DNA of 64,000 nucleotides from positions 36,432,501 through 36,496,500 of the forward strand of contig NC_086028.1 of assembly GCF_036323735.1 (NCBI RefSeq), given 5' to 3'. The position numbers and the translations under genes were made by a program. The DNA is from Rattus norvegicus. Taxonomy: Eukaryota; Chordata; Mammalia; Rodentia; Muridae. The notes under the pieces were generated by a model. That model worked only from the letters and a program-made list of their open reading frames with translations. It was not told where the DNA came from and did no database searches. Below are positions 22,301-33,324 of the stretch, in pieces; positions within the stretch are counted from its first letter, which is position 1; each line of letters opens with the position of its first letter.

Positions 22301-25300
22301 AAACCAAAAAACCAGTGTCATTCTCACTGGATACAGTACTGCACATCTATGTATAATCTTAGCAACTGAAAGGATGAGACAAGGAAGCTGCCATAATTTT
22401 GGGGTCAACATGGGTTACAGAGTAAAACCTATCTTGGGGAATCTTTTTGTGCACTGTGTAAAGGCTGCTTTTCAAACACTGATCTCTGTAGTAGCAGAGA
22501 GCTATGTACTGGCTGGACTTTGGTATCATTGTTTTTATGGACTGACCACCTGCCTCAGTATTTTGCACACATACACCTCCATCATCTTCTAGTGGGTTTA
22601 ATAAAGAGCTCACGGCCAATTTCTGAGACGGGGAGGAAAGATAGGGCTTCCAGGTAGAGATAGGAACTGTGGGAAGAATTCAGAGGTAAGCGATTCATCA
22701 TTGTGACACAGGAGGGGAAGGAACAAGTACCAGGACTGACTGACTGAGAGGTTAAGGGGCCATATAGCAGCTGTGGAATAGAATAGCTGGGATAATTTGA
22801 GTTAGATGAGCCAGCTAGGAGGTGACCAGCTAAGGCCTAAGCTTAATATATAATAAGTGTCTGTGTCATTGTTCAGGAGCTAGTGAGTCAGAGACACTGG
22901 TGACATTACTTCAAAAACAAACCAAACCAGGTGAAACGCACACAAAACTGCGAAGAGGCTGCAGACGGCTCGGAGTTAGGAGCATGTACACCTCTCACAG
23001 AGGACCTGGGATCATTCCTACTCACATGGTACTCATAGCCATCTAGAAGTCCAGTTCCCTGGACCCACACCCTGTTCTAAACTCCACAGCCTAGGCATGC
23101 AGGTGACACACATATCTACATGCAAGCAAAACATTCATACACATAAAACACAAATAACCCTTAGGCTAACCAAAAATACCATTAGAAGACAAAGTGATCT
23201 CGGTGCAGTGGCTCAAGGGGCAGAGACAAGTAGATCTCTGTCAGTTTGAGGCCAAACCTCTTTTACATAGTGAGTTCCAGGCCAGCCAGAACTACATAGT
23301 GAGACCTTTTCTTAAAAAGAAAACAAAAACAAACCCAAAACAAAAACAAACAAGACAAGAGGAGCCTATCATAGTAGTGTGTGGCTATAGTCCTATCTAA
23401 CAGACTCTGAGGCATAAGGAACCTCTGCGTTCTTGAGACCTAGACAAACATGAATGAGCAACATAGCAAGAGCCTGCCTGGAAACACACCCAAACGAAAC
23501 CACAAACGAGCACTTGCAGTTGGAAGAGAGATACCATCTAAGAGGACACTCACCGTGGGAGAAATTCCTGGTTTTAAAATGAGGCCCAAATCTGTACCAT
23601 ATTTGAAATGCCCTTTAAATGGCTTACGAACACTAACATAAAGCTTACCATTGTCTGTGGAATTGATGCATAGTTTTGAACTCCCAGAACTTGGCTGAGA
23701 AAATTCTGTGCACAATTTCTTCCAACCCAAAGCATCAGTACCTGCAAACAGGAATGCACTGTTCTGAGAGGCAGCCTAATAGTGAGCCTGACACTTTTAC
23801 CATTGTTCATGTTGTAAAGTCAAAGGAGGAGCATGCTCAGTGGGATTGTACTAAGGACTACTGAACACCGTGAAGTGGGAGACAGCAGGGAGAATGGCCA
23901 GTGCTAACATAGAAGGAAAGGCAGCTGAAGCCAACTGCTAAGGAGGCCCAGCAGCACACTGAGCTCATGAGGATGAGTCAATCCACTCACTGAGCCTGCA
24001 TCCATGAGGAACGCTCCATCTCTGCTCAACTTCTCCACCGACAGCTGAAGAATGGGGGGCTGAGGTATGGTTCTGTCATTGATGTTGAGAGCTCCCTGAA
24101 GGAGGCAAAGAATGAGATGTTTAGACAGAGGTTAACATGCAGACATACACACACACACAAGTACATAGAGCATGCACAGGCATGGATGTGTGCACCAGTG
24201 CACAGGCTCAAAATCGATGGGCAAGTTTTACTTCATCAAGGCAGTGTTTTGCTTAACCTAGAGCTCAACAATTCTACACAGTCTAGTTAGACAGTTTGTC
24301 CCAGGGATCTCCTGCCTCTGAATTAAGAGTGACAGAATTATAGGTGGCTGCCATGCTTACCTTGTCTTTTATGTGGGTTCAGAACTCTGGTCTTCATGCT
24401 TCCACAATAAACATTTTATCCTTTGAGTCAAACTCCTAGCCTCAGTACTCTTTTTTAGAGAAAGGGTCTGATATAGCCCGGACTGGCCTGGAGCTTTTTA
24501 TGTAGCTGAAGATGATCTTAAACTCCTGATTGTTCTGCCTCTTCCTCTAAGTGCTGAAATTACTGGCATGGGGTACCATGCTCAGCTCTCTAGAGCCACA
24601 GTTAAACAACAAATACAATTAAATGAATTGACTTATAAGACTTTAGGTCTTAAAAAGGCAAGTCAATTATATATAATAAAAATGAAATAATATGTATATT
24701 AAATAAAGCCATTGACTCTAATAATTAAAATTAAATTCTCATCATATTTACTTCTTATTTGTATAGCCAGAAGTTAACGCAGGTGTTTTTTCTGTCACTT
24801 GCCACACTCTCAATGAACCTGGAGCTTGCTGGCTCAGTTAGCTGGCTAGCCAGCAGGTCCCTGGGCTCCTCCTGCCTCTGCTTTCCCAGTGCTGGGGTTA
24901 CAGATCCATGTTGTCATATTCTGGGGAGCTAACAGGTCCTCATGCTTGTGCAGCGAAGTACTTTACCAACAAATCATCTCTCCAGTTCATTCCCATCTTT
25001 AGGTTATTGAGTCCAGATCTTTAGGTACAGGCTGGTTGCCTGTTCCTGTGCAGCTAAAGATAACTCTGACCTTCTTTTCTGATCCTCCTGCCTCTATGTC
25101 CCAAGAGTTGAGAATGTAGGTCTGAACCACCATGCTAGGTTAGTGCCAGGGTCAAGAGTGAACCCAGGCTTCATGCATGCTAAGCAAACATCCTACCAAC
25201 TGGGCTACATCCTTAGCTCCGATTTCTTGGTTTAAAGAGAGGGTCTTTTTTTTTTAAAGTAGTTTTATTATTATTATTAATTATTATTATTATTATTAAT

Positions 25301-28300
25301 TAACTTGAGTATTTCTTATTTACATTTCGAGTGTTATTCCCTTTCCCAGTTTACGGGCCAACATCCCCCTAGCCCCTCCCCCTCCCCTTTATGGGTGTTC
25401 CCCTCCCCATCCTCCCCCCATTGCCGCCCTCCCCCCAACAATCACATTCACTGGGGGTTCAGTCTTAGCAGGACCCAGGGCTTCCCCTTACACTGGTGAT
25501 CTTACTAGGATATTCAATGCTACCTATGAGGTCAGAGTCCAGGGTCAGTCCATGTATAGTCTTTAGGTAGTGGCTTAGTCCCTGGAAGCTCTGGTTGTTT
25601 GGCATTGTTGTTCATATGGGGTCTCGAGCCCCTTCAAGCTTTCCAGTTCTTTCTCTGATTCCTTCAACGGGGGTCCTGTTCTCAGTTCAGTGGTTTGCTG
25701 CTGGCATTCGCCTCTGTATTTGCTGTATTCTGGCTGTGTCTCTCAGGAGAGATCTATATCCGGCTCCTGTGTGCCTGCACTTCTTTGCTTCATTCATCTT
25801 GTCTAATTGGACACATGTGGGGCAGGCTCTGAATGGGTGTTCCTTCTGTCTCTGTTTTAATCTTTGCCTCTCTATTCCCTGCCAAGGGTATTTTTGTTCC
25901 TCTTTTAAAGAAGGAGTGAAGCATTCACATCTTGAGTTTCATGTGTTCTAGGCATCTAGGGTAATTCAAGCATTTGGGCTAATAGCCACTTATCAATGAG
26001 TGCATACCATGTGTGTTTTTCTGTGATTGGGTAACCTCACTCAGGATGATATTTTCCAGTTCCAACTATTTGCCTACGAATTTCATAAAGTCATTGTTTT
26101 TGATAGCTGAGTAATATTCCATTGTGTAGATGTACCACATTTTCTGTATCCATTCCTCTGTTGAAGGGCATCTGGGTTCTTTCCAGCTTCTGGCTATTAT
26201 AAATAAGGCTGCGATGAACATAGTGGAGCACGTGTCTTTTTTATATGTTGGGGCATCTTTTGGGTATATGCCCAAGAGAGGTATAGCTGGATCCTCAGGC
26301 AGTTCAATGTCCAATTTTCTGAGGAACCTCGAGACTGATTTCCAGAATGGTTGTACCAGTCTACAATCCCACCAAAAATGGAGGAGTGTTCCTCTTTCTC
26401 CACATCCTTGCCAGCATTTGCTGTCACCTGAGTTTTTGATCTTAGCCATTCTGACTGGTGTGAGGTGAAATCTCAGGGTTGTTTTGATTTGCATTTCCCT
26501 TATGACTAAAGATGTTGAACATTTCTTTAGGTGTTTCTTAGCCATTCGGCATTCCTCAGCTGTGAATTCTTTGTTTAGCTCTGAACCCCATTTTTTTTTT
26601 CTCTTTTTTCTTTTTTCTTTTTTTCGGAGCTGGGGACCGAACCCAGGGCCTTGTGCTCGCTAGGCAAGAGCTCTATCGCTGAGCTAAATCCCCAACCCCT
26701 GAACCCCATTTTTTTTTTGGTTCTTTTTTTTCGGAGCTGGGGACCGAACCCAGGGCCTTGCGCTTCCTAGGTAAGCGCTCTACCACTGAGCTAAATCCCC
26801 AGCCCCCTGAACCCCATTTTTTAATAGGGTTATTTGTCTCCCTGCGGTCTAACTTCTTGAGTTCTTTGTATATTTTGGATATAAGGCCTCTATCTGTTAC
26901 AGGATTGGTAAAGATCTTTTCCCAATCTGTTGGTTGCCGTTTTGTCCTAACCACAGTGTCTTTTGCCTTACAGAAGCTTTGCAGTTTTATGAGATCCCAT
27001 TTGCCGATTCTTGATCTTAGAGCATAAGCCATTGGTGTTTTGTTCAGGAAATTTTTTCCAGTGCCCATGTGTTCGAGATGCTGCCCTAGTTTTTCTTCTA
27101 TTAGTTTGAGTGTATCTGGTTTGATGTGGAGGTCCTTGATCCACTTGGACTTAAGCTTTGTACAGGGTGATAAGCATGGATCGATCTGCATTCTTCTACA
27201 TGTTGACCTCCAGTTGAACCAGCACCATTTGCTGAAAATGCTATCTTTTTTCCATTTGATGGTTTTGGCTCCTTTGTCAAAAATCAAGTGCCCATAGGTG
27301 TGTGGGTTCATTTCTGGGTCTTCAATTCTGTTCCATTGGTCTATCTGTCTGTTTCTGTACCAATACCATGCAGTTTTTATCACTATTGCTCTGTAATACT
27401 GCTTGAGTTCAGGGATAGTGATTCCCCCTGAAGTCCTTTTATTGTTGAGGATAGTTTTAGCTATCCTGGATTTTTTGTTATTCCAGATGAATTTGCAAAT
27501 TGTTCTGTCTAACTCTTTGAAGAAATGGATTGGTATTTTGATGGGGATTGCATTGAATCTGTAGATTGCTTTTGGTAAAATGGCCATTTTTACTATATTA
27601 ATCCTGCCAATCCATGAGCATGGGAGATCTTTCCATCTTCTGAGGTCTTCTTCAATTTCTTTCTTCAGAGTCTTGAAGTTCTTATTGTACAGATCTTTTA
27701 CTTGCTTGGTTAAAGTCACACCGAGGTACTTTATATTATTTGGGTCTATTATGAAGGGTGTCGTTTCCCTAATTTCTTTCTCGGCTTGTTTCTCTTTTGT
27801 GTAGAGGAAGGCTACTGATTTATTTGAGTTAATTTTATACCCAGCCACTTTGCCGAAGTTGTTTATCAGCTTTAGTAGTTCTCTGGTGGAACTTTTGGGA
27901 TCACTTAAATATACTATCATATCATCTGCAAATAGTGATATTTTGACTTCTTCTTTTCCGATCTGTATCCCCTTGACCTCCTTTTGTTGTCTGATTGCTC
28001 TGGCTAGAACTTCAAGAACTATATTGAATAAGTAGGGAGAGAGTGGGCAGCCTTGTCTAGTCCCTGATTTTAGTGGGATTGCTTCAAGTTTCTCTCCATT
28101 TAGTTTAATGTTAGCAACTGGTTTGCTATATATGGCTTTTACTATGTTTAGGTATGGGCCTTGAATTCCTATTCTTTCCATTTCAACACCCCATGAAGGG
28201 GTGTTGAATTTTGTCAAATGCTTTCTCAGCATCTAATGAAAGGATCATGTGGTTTTGTTCTTTCAGTTTGTTTATATAATGGATCACGCTGATGGTTTTT

Positions 28301-29548
28301 CTTATATTAAACCATCCCTGCATGCCTGGGATGAAGCCTACTTGATCATGGTGGATGATTGTTTTGATGTGCTCTTGGATTCGGTTTGCCAGAATTTTAT
28401 TGGGTATTTTTGCGTCGATACTCATAAGGGAAATTGGTCTGAAGTTCTCTTTCTTTGTTGGGTCTTTGTGTGGTTTAGGTATAAGAGTAATTGTGGCTTC
28501 ATAGAAGGAATTCGGTAGTGCTCCATCTGTTTCAATTTTGTGGAATAGTTTGGATAATATTGGTATGAGGTCTTCTATGAAGGTCTGATAGAATTCTGCA
28601 CTAAACCCATCTGGACCTGGGCTCTTTTTGGTTGGGAGACCTTTAATGACTGCTTCTATTTCCTTAGGAGTTATGGGGTTGTTTAACTGGTTTATCTGTT
28701 CCTGATTTAACTTTGGTACCTGGTATCTGTCTAGGAAATTGTCCATTTCCTACAGATTTTCAAGTTTTGTTGAATATAGGCTTTTATAGTAAGATCTGAT
28801 GATTTTTTTAATTTCCTCTGAATCTGTAGTTATGTCTCCCTTTTCATTTCTGATTTTGTTAATTTGGACATACTCTCTGTGTCGAGAGGGTCTCTTATTA
28901 GCCAGGCAGGCCTGGAACTCCCTTTATAGCTGGGGCTGGCCTTGAACTCCTGACCTACCTTGCAAGTGCTAGGATTACAGATCTATGCCACCAAGCTTGG
29001 CTTTGGTTTTTATTTATTTATTTTTTAAAGATTTATTTATTTAATATATATGAGTACACTGTCAATGTCTTCAGACATACCAGAAGAGGGCACCAGATCC
29101 CATTATAGATGGTTGCAAGCCATCATGTGGTTGCTAGGAATTGAACTCAGGACCTCTGGAAGAGCAGTCAGTGCTCTTAACTCCTGAGGCCATCTCTCCA
29201 GCCCCAGCTTTGGGTTTTTTTTTTTTTTTTTTGGTTCTTTTTTTCGGAGCTGGGGACTGAACCCAGGGCCTTGTGCTTCCTAGGCAAGCGCTCCACCACT
29301 GAGCTAAATCCCCAACCCCCAGCTTTGGTTTTTTTTTTTTTTTTTTTCTCGGAGCTGGGGACCGAACCCAGGGCCTTGTGCTTCCTAGGCAAGCGCTCTA
29401 CCACTGAGCTAAATCCCCAACCCCCCCAGCTTTGGTTTTAAAAAAAAAATAAATTAAAAAAAAATAGTAAACAAGTAAGTGACATTAATAGAATACAATA
29501 ATGGATTAATCAAATCAATCTCTCTCTCTTTATATATATATATATGCA

Positions 29549-29581
<33 letters not shown>

Positions 29582-32225
29582 ATATATATGTATGTATGTA
29601 TATGTATGTATGTAGCATTGGTTGTCCTTGATCTTGCCATGTAGACCAGACTGGCTTGAACTTGTAGAGATCCACCTGCTTTTGCCTCCCAAGTGTTGGG
29701 ATTAAAGGTGTGTAGCAATTTTGTTTTCTTGGATTTTATAAATATAGTGTGGTTTTGTATTTCTTCTTCGAGTTTTTGGATTTTGTTTTCTGAGGCAGGT
29801 GATTTTTTTCTGAGGCTGATTTCAAACTCATTAGCTCAAGTGATCCTCTTGTTTTAGCCAAAGTTGTTTGAACTACAGGCATAAGCAATTTAGCTATAGT
29901 CCAGTAAATGATAAAGTTAAAGGGAAGATTGGTAAGGGTCTGTAAGAGACTTTGTGCTGGCTATCTCAGGTCAACTTGGCACTAGCTAGAGTCATTTGAG
30001 AAGAGAAAACCTGAACTGAGAAAATGCCTCCACCAGATTGGCCGGTGGGCATTTTCCTCAATTACGAGTGATGTGAGAATGGCTACTGTGGGCAGTGCTC
30101 CCTATGGGCTGGTGGTCTCAGCAAGGGTAAGAAGCCTGACTGAGCAGCACCTCCATGGCCTTTCCGTCAGTTGCTGCTTTGTGTCTCTGCCCTAACTTCC
30201 TTGATGATGAACTATGAACTATAAGGTCAAAGAGAGCCTGTCCTCTGGCGATGGTGTTTTACTGCAGCAGGAGACACTCTGGGACACCTTGCATAGTGTA
30301 TCTGTGTCTTTAATCTCAAATCAGAAAAAGAGAATTTATCTTAGAAGACTTTATAAAGTTAGTATTTTTAGGAATGTCCCTAAATATCAAAAGGTTCTGT
30401 ACACTTACCTAGAAAAAAGCCAATGAGGAATTAGGTAACAAACTCATTTCTGTACTGAATATAACTAAGCTTACCACTTCAGAAGAAGCCACAGAAGAGG
30501 GAGTTGGTCTTACCTCATCTGAGAGGTTGTCAACTCTGTACAAACTGGGGTGCGTTGTGAGCATGAGGTGAACCAACGGCTGGTTTTTCACTTGACACAT
30601 GGCAAAAATTCGTTCATCTAGACGTACATTTGTCCCAGTCTGGAAAGATTTCTGTAAGAAAACAACACCCCCCCAATCCCAACATTAGAAAAAGACAGAA
30701 TTTTGTAAATGTCAATTGCTAAAAGATTATCTTAAAGCAGAATTATCAAATTTATCATAAATTATTCCCTGAAAATATTTTTTAAGAAGTCATTACCCTG
30801 TAGCCTCATCTCAAAGTCTCAACTAGTTAGTACCTGACCACCGCAAAGCGACCTGACCTCCCTGGTGTCTGTCTCCTCACTGCTTGGCCAGGCCTAACTG
30901 CAGTGACTGTGGGAAGGACAGGACACTGGCGGCAAGATAAAGACACACATGACATACCAGGAAGACAAGCGTGCCACATCTGCTGGACGGTAATCGTTCC
31001 TTCCACAGTTAGAGAAATTAAAACTCAGACAGCAATCGTACAAGCCTACGAAGCAGGGTGGTACCACACATGAGGACGGCCGCACAGCAGAGTTGAGGCT
31101 GAGACAGATTTTACTGCTGTAGTAGCTGCATGTAAAGTTCTGAGGTGAGACTCAGAGTGTTTTAGTTGGAGAGGAGTAAAAGAGGCAGGAAGCAATGAGT
31201 ATCCACAACCGAATGTGACTGAACACCCTCTCCAGGCAGGTTCAGGTGAACTGAGGCCTTTGCAGGAAGCAAGAGTGTTTGTTTAATAACAGACTCAGAT
31301 AAAATAGTGACAGAGCCTCAGCCTGTCACGTGTCACTCACTGAGAGGTCTGTGCCTGGTGTTTCTCTATGGTGACTGTCCCAAAGAACCCAGACTAGCTT
31401 TTATGCCCAGGACACTGTACTTGTGCGGCTGCCCATTAACCAGGGCCCTCAATCTCAGTTCTGTGGGGAGAGCATGGGCAATTTTGTTCAATGACGTCTC
31501 TCCCATACGCTCTTCAGCACGCACCGCGCTGTAAGCACTCAACATGTGATGAAAGCTGGGGGCCTAGTTAAGTGCACGAAGGCTCTTTTGGCACACCACA
31601 AGAAAGATTTAGTGAATTATTTCACCTGTAAGTATTAAATAAATTGGGCCGGAAGAGATGGCTCAGTGGTTAAGAGCGCTGGTTGGTCTTGCAGAGAACT
31701 GAAGTTCAGTTCACAACACCCAGACCGTGGCCCACAACCATCCATAAATCCAGTCCCAGAAAATCTGATGTCATCTTCTTCTGGCTTCTACAAGCCCCAG
31801 GCACACTTGCAAGCAAAACATGCAGACATATAAATAAAACAAATCTAAAATAACCAAGCACTGCATCTAGCGGTGACAGGAGAAGAAATGCACTGACGTC
31901 TGTTTCATTTACTGTGACTAAATAACAAATAAAAAAGACGGAAATCTCTGTGCTCACGGTTTACTTCCTAAAAAGGAGGAATAAAGGTGGCTGTAAAAGT
32001 ACACTCAAGATGCAGCGGTAGGTGGATCTCTGTGAGTTCAAGGCCAGCCTGGTCTACAAAAGGAGTTCAAAGACATTGAGGGCTACACAGTAAGACCTTG
32101 TCTGAACAACAAAAAAAAAAGGAAAAATAATAAACCAGCAAACTGTGGTCAGTGATAACTGACATAGAGAAAAGTAGGAAGGAAGAGGAATGAAGGGTGT
32201 CACAGTGTTGCATGTCTAACAGCAC

Positions 32226-32273
<48 letters not shown>

Positions 32274-33246
32274 CAGAGACAGAGAGAGAGCTTGGATTGT
32301 TAAATGTTAAAACTTAAACACTTCAGGTAGTTTCTGTGACTTGAGTAAAGAAGTTACACCTGGCTGGCAAGATGACTCAGCAGAAAGAGGCATTTGTGAC
32401 TCCCCCCACACACTGGACACATAGGATTCTTCTTGCCTAACTGGTACCTCTGTCCCCGGCAGTATCTCTCCATCCCTCACACTCCTGGTCTCTAACAGCC
32501 ATCAGTCCGCTGAGTCCGTGTGCTCATTTTTAAGCTTCCCGTGTGAATGAGAACATGTGGAACACGTGTGGCTCTTTATGCCAACGATACAATTTTCTTT
32601 CTAAGGTTATCATTTGAATTTGTGGTCACATCACTTAATTGTTGGTGAGTGAGGCACTTACTCATAGTTATTCATTAATTTTTTTGGGCTATAAATCCCT
32701 TCAATGCTCCTATAAAAGATAGGGTTCCCATGCTTAGAATATTTAGCTGGTCTAAAGCTACTTACGTAATATTTAAGAGTTTAATAAAAAGCCTTTCAAC
32801 ATTCTTTTTTTTTTTTTCTTTTCTTTTTTTTCGGAGCTGGGGACCGAACCCAGGGCCTTGCCCTTGCTAGGCAAGCGCTCTACCACTGAGCTAAATCCCC
32901 AACCCCGCCTTTCAACATTCTTATTGTGCTAGTATGTGCTAGTCTTACCTGTTTAAGGAGAGCCAACACAAAAAGTGGGAAAAGCCTCAAGGAGAAAGGA
33001 ACCATGAGGCCTGGCTGCTGGCTACTCAGGACTGAAGAGCGGTAAGCTGAGAGAGAGTCTATGACAGCGTTCACCAGAGCATCCCGGGCATCACTTAGGC
33101 TGGCAGTCACTGACCTATCAACAGCTAGTGAGGTGAGAGCAGGGCAAAAAGAGAAACAGGATACAAACTTGGTGATTTGTCTAAAAAGAACAGAAGAGAT
33201 CATTCATGAACCCTCGCGCGCACACTCTCTCTCTCTCTCTCTCTCT

Positions 33247-33324
<78 letters not shown>

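Larger units (their letters stand above)
19849..23648 (-). other. Sec24a: Sec24a intron (exons 18-19)
   Basis: A 3.8 kb intron with two tandem repeats, three IDs, B2/B3 SINEs (20498-20775, 20934-21225, 22955-23155), B1s (22105-22320, 23195-23350) and one fossil rodent repeat (21490-22110). Confidence 0.85.
26066..28746 (-). pseudogene. L1 ORF2 remnant: reverse transcriptase and C-terminal region
   Basis: Coding similarity starts upstream of 28746. It shows AFDKIQHPF, a frame shift near 28195, then the polymerase motif ISLFADDMIVYL (about 27915-27950), the rat L1 C-terminal region and the Cys-rich GCGERGTLLHFWWDC (about 26390). Two ID insertions at 26597-26806 and an in-frame TAG at about 26066 further break it, so it cannot encode a working protein. 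Confidence 0.93.
25247..28883 (-). mobile_element. LINE-1 (rat type), 5'-truncated, 3.6 kb
   Basis: The 3' end has a T-rich start and TATTTCTTATTTACATTTCG (25247-25335), and a 10 bp duplication GAGAGGGTCT lies at 25237-25246 and 28884-28893. The 3' UTR (to about 25950) carries the G-rich tract typical of murine L1s on the minus strand. ORF2 starts inside the reverse transcriptase and lacks the endonuclease; no ORF1 is present. Two IDs interrupt it at 26.6-26.8 kb. The element lies in sense orientation within Sec24a. Confidence 0.95.
24096..30513 (-). other. Sec24a: Sec24a intron (exons 16-17), 6.4 kb
   Basis: Dominated by the truncated L1, with four IDs, a B2 and B1 relics. A further fossil rodent repeat at about 29945-30310 (CAGGTCAACTTGGCACTAGC, GAAAATGCCTCCACCAGAT) lies close to exon 16. 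Confidence 0.85.
30652..32948 (-). other. Sec24a: Sec24a intron (exons 15-16)
   Basis: Contains a plus B2 (31648-31845), a plus B1, a TG microsatellite and an ID. The stretch 30.66-31.64 kb shows no repeat I recognise. Confidence 0.8.

Noticed and set aside
26673..28232. 519-residue reverse-transcriptase-like open frame as a host gene
   Set aside because: It is part of a 5'-truncated L1 ORF2 with a frame shift, no endonuclease, and its last residues come from ID insertions.
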